NCBI GenBank assembly: GCA_002344065.1
Contig: DDTK01000007.1
Span: 124,001-188,000 of the forward strand
Direction of reading: 5' to 3'
Source of the DNA: Flammeovirgaceae bacterium UBA2366
Lineage (GTDB): Bacteria; Bacteroidota; Bacteroidia; Cytophagales; Cyclobacteriaceae
DNA: 64,000 nucleotides
The notes beneath the pieces are model-generated. The model was not told where the DNA came from, did no database searches, and worked only from the letters and a program-made list of their open reading frames with translations. The translations under genes were made by a program, and so were the position numbers. Shown piece by piece: positions 1 to 8,282 of the stretch (positions are counted from its first letter, which is position 1; each line of letters begins with the position of its first letter).

Positions 1-1210
1 AGTCGCCAGTAACATTCACCACAGTTCGCAACATATCTAATGGCCTGTCAACCGCCAGAATTAGTGCTAATCCGCTAGGATCTAACCCCACAGCTTCCAA
101 TACAATAATTAACATAATAATGCCCGCCCCGGGCACAGCCGCTGCTCCAATGGAGGAAAGCACGGCTGTCATTAAAATGGTTAGTTGCTGTCCAAGGGTA
201 AGGTCTAAACCGAAAGCCTGCGCAATGAATACAGCCGAAACACCTTGGTGGATGCTGGTACCATCCATGTTAATGGTTGCGCCCAGCGGTAATACAAAAC
301 TTGCTACTTCTTCCGAGATACCAAGGTTTTTTTCTGCACAATCAAGGGTAACAGGTAATGTAGCCGCGCTGGAACTGGTTGAGAAGGCAAGCACCTGTGC
401 TGGTAAAATCCCTTTCACAAAGCGGATGTATGGCATTTTAGTGAACACCTTGAGAATTAGGGGATAGGCTATAAAAACCATAAGCGCCAATCCCAACACC
501 ACGTTAAGACTATAAACCCCAAGGGCTTTCATCAATTGAATATCAATATTCAAGCTGGCGAGCAAGGCAAATACACCAACAGGTGCAAAACGCATGATCA
601 GGTCAACAATTTTTAGAATCACTTCGTTGGCGCCATCAAAGAATGATTTTACAGGTCTTATTTTATCTGGCTTGGCCAGAATCATGGCCACCCCAAACAA
701 CATGGCGAAGAAAATGATCTGCAACATATTCGAGTTGTTCGACATAGCGCCAAAAACATTTTCCGGTACAATATCAACCAGAATTTGCAACGGACCGTCA
801 TCTTTTACCTCATGTGCCGAGGTGATACGACTATTTATATCCGAGGCGTAGGCATTACCAAGCTCCTCACGTTTTTCAGGGGTAAGAAATTTTCCGGGCT
901 TAATTACATTAACCAGCACCAAACCGATTGTTACAGCAACAACAGTGGTGGCCAGATAAAACACAATCGTGCGGCCACCAATCCGGCTGAGCTTTGAAAT
1001 ATCGGTGAGGTTAGAGATTCCATCAATCAATGAAAAAATGATAAGCGGAATAGCAATCAGTTTCAGCGCATTGATGAATATGGTGCCCCAGGGCTTTATC
1101 CAAGCCGTGGTAAACTCAGTCAGGCCTAGCGATTGAGCACTAAGGCCCCAAACCATACCCAGTGCCATACCGATGAGTATTTTACCGTATAAGGGAAGCT
1201 TCTTCTTCAT
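1..1210 (-). CDS. Dicarboxylate/glutamate:Na+ (or H+) symporter, DAACS family, C-terminus outside window
   Basis: Secondary transporter of the inner membrane that takes up C4-dicarboxylates or acidic amino acids with cations. Read leftward from an ATG at 1210, the frame is open to the window edge (about 403 codons seen), so only the end of the protein is missing. The serine-rich re-entrant motif STSSSAATLP is at about residues 277-286 and the NMDGT motif at 314-318; both are hallmarks of the GltP/DctA fold. Several hydrophobic segments are spaced as in that fold. Its start faces the P-type ATPase gene across about 100 bases. Substrate (glutamate, aspartate or C4-dicarboxylate) cannot be told from what is visible. 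Confidence 0.93.
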   Translation of the reverse strand, partial: MKKKLPLYGKILIGMALGMVWGLSAQSLGLTEFTTAWIKPWGTIFINALKLIAIPLIIFSLIDGISNLTDISKLSRIGGRTIVFYLATTVVAVTIGLVLVNVIKPGKFLTPEKREELGNAYASDINSRITSAHEVKDDGPLQILVDIVPENVFGAMSNNSNMLQIIFFAMLFGVAMILAKPDKIRPVKSFFDGANEVILKIVDLIMRFAPVGVFALLASLNIDIQLMKALGVYSLNVVLGLALMVFIAYPLILKVFTKMPYIRFVKGILPAQVLAFSTSSSAATLPVTLDCAEKNLGISEEVASFVLPLGATINMDGTSIHQGVSAVFIAQAFGLDLTLGQQLTILMTAVLSSIGAAAVPGAGIIMLIIVLEAVGLDPSGLALILAVDRPLDMLRTVVNVTGD

Positions 1211-1311
1211 GGCTTAAAAATAAGAGGATTTGTTTAAAGAAGCCTGTACAGATATTTTTTAGTGGCCATATACTTATCTGATAGCGGGCTTTATACTTAA
1301 CTTTCATTGTT

Positions 1312-3834
1312 ATGGGTACCGCAGGCAATGCATTTAATTTTAATCAACACGGCTTAAAGCCGAATGAAGTTGAAGAATCGCGTACGCGAAATGGAAAAAA
1401 TGTGCTGGATCAGACGGGTGAAACGGGATTTCTTATTGCACTTAAGGGACTATTCGTGGAACCGATGTTTCTGTTGTTACTGGCGGCATCAACTATTTAT
1501 TTTATCAGCGGTGAAATAGGTGACGGAATTTTTATGGCATCAGCCATTGTACTGGTCGCGGCAATTTCACTTTACCAGGAAGCCAGAAGTCGTAATGCAT
1601 TATCGGCCCTTCGAACGCTTACACGACCCAACTGCAAAGTAATCCGCGATGGATCCGTAATGGAAATTCGTAGTGAAGAGATTGTGTTGGGTGATATCAT
1701 GATGGTGGAGGAGGGAAGCATGATTCCTGCTGATGGTAGTATTGTTCAGTCAAACGATTTTTTTGTTAACGAATCACTTTTAACAGGAGAATCGTTTCCC
1801 GTTCAAAAAGATGAGCAGGATAATCAGGTTTACCAGGGAACACTTGTAACGGGTGGTTTAGCCATTTGCCGGGTAACGGCTATTGGAAATAAAACGCGCT
1901 TAGGAAAAATTGGAAAGAGTCTTGAAGCAATTGAAGAAGAGGATACTCCGTTGCAGATTCAGATTCGGAATTTTGTGAAGAAGATGGCCATTGCAGGTCT
2001 TATTGTTTTCCTGATCGTTTGGGCTATTAACTTCGCGATGTCACACGATTTACTGGATAGTTTATTAAAGGCACTTACGTTAGCGATGAGCATTCTGCCG
2101 GAAGAAATCCCGGTAGCCTTTACAACCTTCATGGCGTTAGGAGCCTGGCGGATGATGAAATTGGGCGTAATAGCCAAGCAAACGAAAACAGTAGAAACCC
2201 TGGGTAGTGCAACGGTAATCTGTACGGATAAAACAGGAACGATTACAGAAAATCAAATGAAACTCGCCAAAGTATTTGTTATGGCGAATCAAAAAATAGC
2301 CGATCCTCCAGTGTTTGATGAAGCGGCACAACAACTTGTTCGGGTGGGGATGTGGGCCAGTGAACCTATTCCCTTCGACCCTATGGAGATCGCCTTACAT
2401 GAGACTTATCAAAAGTTTACAAAAGAAGATGAACGCCCGTATTTCCAGCTGGTGCATGAGTACCCGCTAAGCGGGAAACCACCGATGATGACGCACGTAT
2501 TTCAAAACGGACAAGGGCACCGGATAATTGCAGCTAAAGGTGCCCCAGAAGCTTTACTGGCGGTGTCATCATTATCGCAACAGGAAAAGCAGGTTATTGA
2601 AGAAGCTGTGCGTAAACTTTCATTGGAAGGTTACAGGGTACTTGGTGTAGGCGAAACCCATATGAATGGCGATGATTTTCCGGAGAGACAACAGCAATTG
2701 AAATTTACTCTTAAAGGGTTGCTGGCTTTTTACGATCCGCCAAAAAAAAATATAACTGGTGTATTTGATGCGTTTTATAAAGCCGGCATTGAAGTAAAAA
2801 TTTTAACAGGTGACAATGCCGAAACTACAGCCACCATCGCCCGTCAGGTGAATTTTAAAGGAGCTGAAAATAGCTTGACTGGTGATGAGTTGGTAGCCAT
2901 GGATGAGGAAGAGCTGAAACAAAAGGTTAAAAACACTCCTATTTTTACACGTATGTTTCCGGAAGCGAAACTACGGATACTTAATGCATTGAAAGCAAAT
3001 GGCGAAGTGGTGGCCATGACAGGCGATGGTGTAAACGATGGCCCGGCTCTGAAAGCCGCACATATTGGAATTGCTATGGGCAAAAAGGGATCAGAAATTG
3101 CTAAACAGGCAGCATCACTTATTCTTACCGATGATGATCTGGCCAGAATGGTTGATGCAGTAGCGATGGGCCGCAAGATTTATTGTAACCTCAAAAAAGC
3201 CATTCAGTATATTATTTCTATTCACATTCCCATTATACTTACTGTATTCATACCCCTGGTATTAGGATGGATCTATCCGAACATATTTTCTCCGGTACAT
3301 GTCATTTTCCTGGAATTGATTATGGGGCCAACCTGTTCCATTATTTATGAGAATGAGCCTCAGGAAAAGAATACGATGATACAAAAACCAAGGCCGTTTA
3401 CTGACAGCTTTTTTAACTGGCGTGAACTGAGTACCAGTATCGTTCAAGGGCTGGTAATTACACTGGGCATTCTTATCACCTATCAATTTGCCGTGTATCA
3501 AGGTGCCAGCGAGGCCACTACCCGCACGATGGTGTTCTCTTCCCTTATTTCAGCCAATGTTTTTTTAACATTAGTTAACCGATCATTTTATTACTCTATT
3601 CTCACTACCGCAGGTTATAAAAATAATCTTGTTCCATTGATCATCGTATTAACCCTTATACTATCCGGATTGATATTATATGCTCCGCCACTTACCAGTT
3701 TTTTTGAGTTTGAACGGCTGGCCGGACAGCAGATACTTTTTAGTATAACCGTGGGCTTTCTTTCCGTTATCTGGTTCGAGGTGTTGAAGTGGAGAAAACG
3801 AAAGAAAAATCGTAGCCAGAATTTACCAGCTTGA
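1312..3834 (+). CDS. P-type cation-transporting ATPase, P2-like (HAD-IC)
   Basis: Membrane ATPase that moves a cation using ATP through a phospho-aspartate intermediate. Motifs occur in the expected order: actuator TGES at residues 158-161, M4 motif PEEIP at 263-267, phosphorylation site DKTGT with Asp306, and hinge TGDGVND at 570-576. The N-terminus resembles the cation-ATPase N domain and has no heavy-metal CxxC domain, which argues against a Cu/Zn P1B pump. At 840 residues it is near the usual size. The M4 motif is PEEIP rather than PEGLP, and M6 reads LELIMGPTC (667-675) with Gly where Ca2+ pumps have Asp, so the transported ion is uncertain. Its last 12 bases overlap the convergent TPM-domain gene. 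Confidence 0.93.
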   Translation: MGTAGNAFNFNQHGLKPNEVEESRTRNGKNVLDQTGETGFLIALKGLFVEPMFLLLLAASTIYFISGEIGDGIFMASAIVLVAAISLYQEARSRNALSALRTLTRPNCKVIRDGSVMEIRSEEIVLGDIMMVEEGSMIPADGSIVQSNDFFVNESLLTGESFPVQKDEQDNQVYQGTLVTGGLAICRVTAIGNKTRLGKIGKSLEAIEEEDTPLQIQIRNFVKKMAIAGLIVFLIVWAINFAMSHDLLDSLLKALTLAMSILPEEIPVAFTTFMALGAWRMMKLGVIAKQTKTVETLGSATVICTDKTGTITENQMKLAKVFVMANQKIADPPVFDEAAQQLVRVGMWASEPIPFDPMEIALHETYQKFTKEDERPYFQLVHEYPLSGKPPMMTHVFQNGQGHRIIAAKGAPEALLAVSSLSQQEKQVIEEAVRKLSLEGYRVLGVGETHMNGDDFPERQQQLKFTLKGLLAFYDPPKKNITGVFDAFYKAGIEVKILTGDNAETTATIARQVNFKGAENSLTGDELVAMDEEELKQKVKNTPIFTRMFPEAKLRILNALKANGEVVAMTGDGVNDGPALKAAHIGIAMGKKGSEIAKQAASLILTDDDLARMVDAVAMGRKIYCNLKKAIQYIISIHIPIILTVFIPLVLGWIYPNIFSPVHVIFLELIMGPTCSIIYENEPQEKNTMIQKPRPFTDSFFNWRELSTSIVQGLVITLGILITYQFAVYQGASEATTRTMVFSSLISANVFLTLVNRSFYYSILTTAGYKNNLVPLIIVLTLILSGLILYAPPLTSFFEFERLAGQQILFSITVGFLSVIWFEVLKWRKRKKNRSQNLPA

Positions 3835-5238
3835 ACTGGCCCCGCCTCCACCCGAATCGCCCCCGCCCCAACTGCCACCACTATCACTTGAGGAGGAGGA
3901 ACTGCCGCTACTGTCAGAAGATGAGGAAACAACCAACATGGGAATAACATACCGGTCAATGTGTCGATGGCCGCAATGCTGACAAGTGCGTTCTTCTTCA
4001 CCATATCCTTCCGCTGTGTATGTAGCGCTTTCGATAGTTCGTCTGGCACCCAGGTGATAGGTGTGAAAATTGCATTTTGGACAAGTAGTGTACCTGGACT
4101 TTTTTGTAGGATAACGAAGTGTTTCCAGTGCACCGCAGGCATTGCATTTCCACACATCATAATCGATCGTACCAATACGTTCTTCTGCAATCTGTCCAGC
4201 TTTTAAAAACTCATCTTCTTGCGCCTCAGTAAGTTTTGTGGTCATCGCTTTGCACTTTCGGCAGGTGCGTGGATAATTTCTGAAGCTGTTGCGTTTCAAA
4301 CGGAACAACTGGTAAACTAAAATCATGGGTACAAAAAAGAAAACTGCAGCGGTTATCCAATAACCTTTTTGCCCATTCAAAAAGTTGTAAGCGTCCTGCT
4401 GCCGGCCAACACGTGCGAATTTGCCCCCGATCATCGCAACCCTGATAAGCCGTTCAATAAACCAGAATACAATGAGCGAGTAAAATGTGATCGAAAATAA
4501 TCCGATGGACCATTTAAGATTATAAGCTAGGAAGAATAGAAGCAGGGGTACAATAAAATACAGAACGAACCAGCGGGCGCGAGTAAGCGTAACGGCAGGA
4601 TAGTCGGTTGAGGGTTTGAATTTGCGTGACCGGAAAATGATGAGGTAGAAAATAAGTGAAACCACCACATATAGTCCTGCAAGGGTTAAATAGGCATAAT
4701 GATCCTGCGATGAATCACGTGCAAACAATTCTTCAATCGCTTCCGGCTGAGATAAAATTGAAACCGTTGCCTTTATTCCCTCCAACATACCGGTATTGTA
4801 GTCGCCAGCCTTAAAGTGAGCAACCATAAAGCGCTGCTGTATGCGTTTGCAGGTAACATCAGGCAAAATCCCTTCAATGCCATACCCTGTATGGAAACGG
4901 ACTGTGCGCTGATCCATAACCAGCAGAATCAACAAACCATTATTGTTGCTGGCCTGCCCGATACCCCAATACCGGAATAATCGTTGTGCAAAATCGACAT
5001 GATCCGCCTCACCAATAGAGGGAAGAATAACCACAGCCACCTGTGCGGTTGCAGCTTTCTCCAAATCACCAAGTAATAGGTTAATGCGGTTTACGGTAGT
5101 ATCGTGAAGAATTTTTGCAGGATCGCTCACGTAACTGTTATTAACCAGCTTCGTGTTGGGTACGGTTTCTACAGTATACACCTGTGCGAATACCGAAAGC
5201 GAAAGGCTCGTTAGCAGTACTACGAGATTGTTTTTCAT
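3823..5238 (-). CDS. TPM-domain (YgcG-like) membrane protein with zinc-ribbon cysteines and Ser/Gly-rich tail
   Basis: An N-terminal signal peptide (residues 1-19) precedes an extracytoplasmic TPM domain (about 30-170, with the typical NNNGLLILL and GYGIEGILPD stretches). Four hydrophobic segments follow (about 184-203, 222-263 as two, and 293-312). The cytoplasmic-looking C-terminal part has four CxxC pairs (C326/C329, C365/C368, C386/C389, C419/C422) that could form two zinc ribbons. The end is low-complexity Ser/Gly/Asp finishing SSSW, as in other YgcG-like proteins. TPM proteins are linked to membrane-protein quality control and photosystem repair, but the role here is unknown. The start codon directly abuts the aroC stop, so the two are probably cotranscribed. 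Confidence 0.8.
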   Translation of the reverse strand: MKNNLVVLLTSLSLSVFAQVYTVETVPNTKLVNNSYVSDPAKILHDTTVNRINLLLGDLEKAATAQVAVVILPSIGEADHVDFAQRLFRYWGIGQASNNNGLLILLVMDQRTVRFHTGYGIEGILPDVTCKRIQQRFMVAHFKAGDYNTGMLEGIKATVSILSQPEAIEELFARDSSQDHYAYLTLAGLYVVVSLIFYLIIFRSRKFKPSTDYPAVTLTRARWFVLYFIVPLLLFFLAYNLKWSIGLFSITFYSLIVFWFIERLIRVAMIGGKFARVGRQQDAYNFLNGQKGYWITAAVFFFVPMILVYQLFRLKRNSFRNYPRTCRKCKAMTTKLTEAQEDEFLKAGQIAEERIGTIDYDVWKCNACGALETLRYPTKKSRYTTCPKCNFHTYHLGARRTIESATYTAEGYGEEERTCQHCGHRHIDRYVIPMLVVSSSSDSSGSSSSSSDSGGSWGGGDSGGGGASSSW

Positions 5239-6309
5239 TTATATCCGCGAAATTTTTGCGCGAAGTAAGAAATCGGCCAGCACCAGGGCAGCCATAGCTT
5301 CAACAATCGGTACTGCGCGCGGAACCACACACGGATCGTGTCTCCCTTTTCCGCTTACGGTAACTTCATTTCCTTCTTTATCTACACTTTGCTGATCCTG
5401 CATAATGGTGGCCACGGGTTTAAAGGCCACCTTGAAATAAATATCTTCTCCGTTACTGATGCCGCCTTGAACACCGCCTGAGTGATTGCTTTTTGTTTTT
5501 ATTTTTCCACCCTCATTTACAAATTCATCATTGTGCTGCGAGCCCGTGAGTTTTGTTCCCTCAAAGCCACTGCCGTATTCAAAACCCTTAACTGCATTTA
5601 TGCTGAGCATGGCTTTTCCAAGTTCGGCATGAAGTTTATCAAACACCGGTTCACCTAAACCCACAGGTGTATTTTTAATCACGCAGGTTACCACGCCACC
5701 AATAGTATCGCGGTTAAGGCGAGTTTGATCAATCAGCGCAATCATTTTCTCAGCTGTAGCCGGATGTGGACATCGAACAATGGTATCTTCGGTTTTTGAA
5801 AGATCCAGTTGTGTGTACGAAGGTGATTGAACATCTCCTACCTGAGACACATAAGCATTTATTTCGATAGAATAATTTTTCAACAACTGTTTGGCAATCG
5901 CGCCAGCGGCTACGCGGGCAGCCGTTTCGCGGGCTGAACTCCTTCCACCACCCCGGTAATCACGAATACCGTACTTGGCTTCATACGTATAGTCGGCATG
6001 GGAAGGACGAAACGTATTTTCCAAATGACTGTAATCTTTACTTCGTTGATCCTGATTTTCAATTACAATGGCAATAGGCGCACCGGTGGATTTTCCCTCA
6101 AAGACTCCGCTTAGTATTTTCAAAGTGTCATCTTCCTTGCGTTGCGTAGTTATTTTCGATTGGCCTGGTTTTCTGCGATCAAGTTCCGATTGAATGAAAT
6201 TTTCATCAATGGTTAAACCGGCCGGGCAGCCGTCAACAACTACACCAATGGCAGGTCCGTGCGACTCGCCAAATGTAGTAATGCGAAAAAGTTTACCGTA
6301 CGTATTCAT
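5239..6309 (-). CDS. aroC: Chorismate synthase
   Basis: Converts 5-enolpyruvylshikimate-3-phosphate to chorismate, the last shared step of aromatic amino-acid and folate synthesis, using reduced FMN. The protein begins MNTYGKLFRITTFGESHG, the family's N-terminal signature. It also has the central RPSHADYTY and YRGGGRSSARET motifs and RHDPCVVPRA near the C-terminus. An in-frame TTG six codons upstream is open, but the ATG at 6309 matches the family start. At 356 residues it is full length. It is the upstream partner of the TPM-domain gene with no gap between them; no other shikimate gene is nearby. Confidence 0.97.
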   Translation of the reverse strand: MNTYGKLFRITTFGESHGPAIGVVVDGCPAGLTIDENFIQSELDRRKPGQSKITTQRKEDDTLKILSGVFEGKSTGAPIAIVIENQDQRSKDYSHLENTFRPSHADYTYEAKYGIRDYRGGGRSSARETAARVAAGAIAKQLLKNYSIEINAYVSQVGDVQSPSYTQLDLSKTEDTIVRCPHPATAEKMIALIDQTRLNRDTIGGVVTCVIKNTPVGLGEPVFDKLHAELGKAMLSINAVKGFEYGSGFEGTKLTGSQHNDEFVNEGGKIKTKSNHSGGVQGGISNGEDIYFKVAFKPVATIMQDQQSVDKEGNEVTVSGKGRHDPCVVPRAVPIVEAMAALVLADFLLRAKISRI

Positions 6310-6370
6310 GAATGATTTAACAACCAATATTCAAAATTTATTGGCAGGGTTCAAAGTTTTGAAGGTTAAA

Positions 6371-7819
6371 CTATTTCTTAAATACCAGATAAGCCGATCC
6401 GGCCAACATCACCAAAATAAAAATGTTCAGAACGATTTTCAGCCACCCTTCATTTGAAACACTTCTCAGAGTATTGTCAGCAAAATTGATTTGATCATAG
6501 AAAGATCCAGCATCTACCGATTCAATTACTTCGTTTTTTAAACTTTCTCCCTGCACCACTACAGCTGCTTTCGCCATCAGTGTGTCATATGCTTTTTTTG
6601 TTGGATTGAAGAACACCCATTTAAAATCATCACCTAACTTAAATTCGCCTGGTTCTTTTGGAATAATAAAATAGCTGAATGTTTTACTGCCGGTAACGCG
6701 GTTGTTTTCGCGCCTGATGTTCTGCCTTATATTGGGCTCATAAAAATCAAAGTTAAGCGTATTCTTCACAGCAGGTTTTTCAATGGCGGAAATGTTGCCT
6801 TCACCGTAGATAATAAAGTCGTAAGAAAAACTTTTACCCGTTTCCAATGCGGTAGAACTTATCTTTTCCTCCAGCCGATAATCACCCACGGCAACTTGCT
6901 TACTTAACGGATGTGGAGGCAGTTCTTTAACCTTAACCGTTTTGGGCTTGGAATAAAACGTCTTGAAATCTTCTTGCCGATTCTGACCAAAGAAGGAAGG
7001 ATTTTTTGCCAATTTATATTTTAACATTTCCAGTGGCACACTGGGAAACGTAACAGGCTCTGTATTCAACGGATAAAAATTTGCCTGGTACATTTTATAC
7101 CGGGTGTACATTTTACCGCTTACGTTTACCCGTTCACCTTCAATATTTTCAATGCTGAAGTTTTCTTCCCAGCAGTTAGCAGGTTTTATCTTTTTGAGAA
7201 TTTCAGACAATTGCTTGCTGATCTGATGCCATTGGAGTGGCGCTTTATTATCCTCGGCAACGTAAAAAGCTAATAGTGCATTAAATCCTTCACCAACATA
7301 AACTTCATCTTTACCGGTAGTCAGCGCCAGAAAAGCGTCTTCTTTGATATCGATGTATTCCGTTGGTGGAGCGCCATAAGTATTATCGCGCTCAAAGAAA
7401 CTTCTGAACGGGTCATATTGCCTCGGTTGCGTAACCGGGGCGCCTACCGTTACCTTTTTACCTTCCGATGAGATAACCTGATCATTGACCTTCATTTTAA
7501 AGGGTGGCACTGTTATTACTCCCTGGCGGGAAGGAAGATAAGTCATGATAATGCTTTGTGATGAGGAAATCTGGCCGTTAATCATGCTGGTTTGCGAGGA
7601 GGTTGATTGGCCGCCTTTGGAAAAACCTTCAATGTCAGGAAAGTTATCGATGCTTTTTAAACGGTCGTTTTGAATGCTTACCGTTATCGTCCAACCCTGA
7701 TTTTGGCCGATTTCATCGGGGCCCAGGGTAATCTGGATGGTTTGTCCGTTTGCGAACGTTGCGGCTAAACTGGTTAGTAAAAGCGTGAAAAGAACGTTTA
7801 TCGAAAAATCCGGCCTCAT
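6371..7819 (-). CDS. BatD-family (aerotolerance-type) membrane-anchored protein
   Basis: A signal peptide leads into Ig-like beta domains and a single C-terminal membrane helix (roughly the last 25 residues, ending VFKK). The N-terminal third (about residues 25-130) carries the BatD pattern, including an IDNFPDIEGFSKGG-like stretch and a SSSQS...YLPSRQG segment. BatD proteins normally sit in moxR-batABCDE operons of Bacteroidota and are thought to work in the periplasm with VWA-domain partners. None of those partners is visible here, so this is an orphan copy whose role is inferred only from family. The open frame extends six codons to a TTG, but ATG at 7819 is preferred. Confidence 0.82.
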   Translation of the reverse strand: MRPDFSINVLFTLLLTSLAATFANGQTIQITLGPDEIGQNQGWTITVSIQNDRLKSIDNFPDIEGFSKGGQSTSSQTSMINGQISSSQSIIMTYLPSRQGVITVPPFKMKVNDQVISSEGKKVTVGAPVTQPRQYDPFRSFFERDNTYGAPPTEYIDIKEDAFLALTTGKDEVYVGEGFNALLAFYVAEDNKAPLQWHQISKQLSEILKKIKPANCWEENFSIENIEGERVNVSGKMYTRYKMYQANFYPLNTEPVTFPSVPLEMLKYKLAKNPSFFGQNRQEDFKTFYSKPKTVKVKELPPHPLSKQVAVGDYRLEEKISSTALETGKSFSYDFIIYGEGNISAIEKPAVKNTLNFDFYEPNIRQNIRRENNRVTGSKTFSYFIIPKEPGEFKLGDDFKWVFFNPTKKAYDTLMAKAAVVVQGESLKNEVIESVDAGSFYDQINFADNTLRSVSNEGWLKIVLNIFILVMLAGSAYLVFKK

Positions 7820-7942
7820 ACTCAATCTCTGTACCAAAATGAACGTTTAAAAGTAAAAATGTTCTTTCAGTTAATTTAACTCCGTGCTAAATTTAACTGT
7901 GTTAAGCGTAATTATTTTTTAAACCGTTCCTTACTTATTGCT

Positions 7943-8128
7943 ATGCTAAATTATGTAAAGAAGGTGCTCACGAAAGTGAGTTTTGACGCTCAGCTCTTTG
8001 AAAAAGAGCTTCGAAAAGCCATCAATCTGTTGATTGGCGATGACATTCGGGAGCTCAAACAGTGGTGTTACACCAGGTTTGGGAATCAGTATGAGGCGAT
8101 CTTGAATCGCTGTTTTGTAGCAGCTTAA
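7943..8128 (+). CDS. Small protein of unknown function (61 aa)
   Basis: A 61-codon ORF with an ATG start and its own strong terminator 10 bases downstream. The product is mixed-charge and probably helical, with no membrane segment or signal peptide. It contains a KVSFD...LFEKELRKAI segment (about residues 11-28) and a WCYTRFG segment (about 42-48). I have the impression of similar short proteins in other Cytophagales but cannot confirm it. An opposite-strand ORF of 64 codons covers the same bases; the terminator and codon pattern favour this strand. No function is proposed. Confidence 0.65.
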   Translation: MLNYVKKVLTKVSFDAQLFEKELRKAINLLIGDDIRELKQWCYTRFGNQYEAILNRCFVAA

Positions 8129-8138
8129 TGGTTTAATC

Positions 8139-8175
8139 AAACCCCCTTGTGTACCGCGAGGGGGTTTTAATTTTT
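8139..8175 (+). terminator. Rho-independent terminator of the 61-aa ORF
   Basis: The stem pairs AAACCCCC (8139-8146) with GGGGGTTT (8160-8167) around an 11-13-base loop and is followed by a T-rich run (TTTTAATTTTT). It lies 10 bases after the stop codon at 8128, which supports the small ORF being a transcribed unit. Confidence 0.85.
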
Positions 8176-8180
8176 GTGAC

Positions 8181-8205
8181 TATCCGTTTACTATGATAAT
8201 TAAAC
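8181..8205. repeat. Half-site related to the palindromic element at 13234-13384
   Basis: TATCCGTTTA (8181-8190) is identical to the reverse complement of the right arm of the 13.3-kb element. The following ATAATTAAA matches that element's left arm. No partner arm is seen here, so it looks like a remnant or a single arm. It lies at the downstream end of the amidoligase cluster. Confidence 0.4.
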
Positions 8206-8282
8206 CAAAATGAGACACCTCGTTCCTCGGTGTGACAGTTCAAACAAATAGTTTTACAGACATAGCAATTTTGTAGCGGGCA

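Noticed and set aside
3615..4190. 191-codon leftward ORF across the ATPase/TPM junction
   Set aside because: It overlaps two recognised genes in a wrong frame and resembles no family.
7946..8140. 64-codon ORF opposite the small 61-aa gene
   Set aside because: It overlaps the better-supported rightward ORF, which has an adjoining terminator in its own direction.
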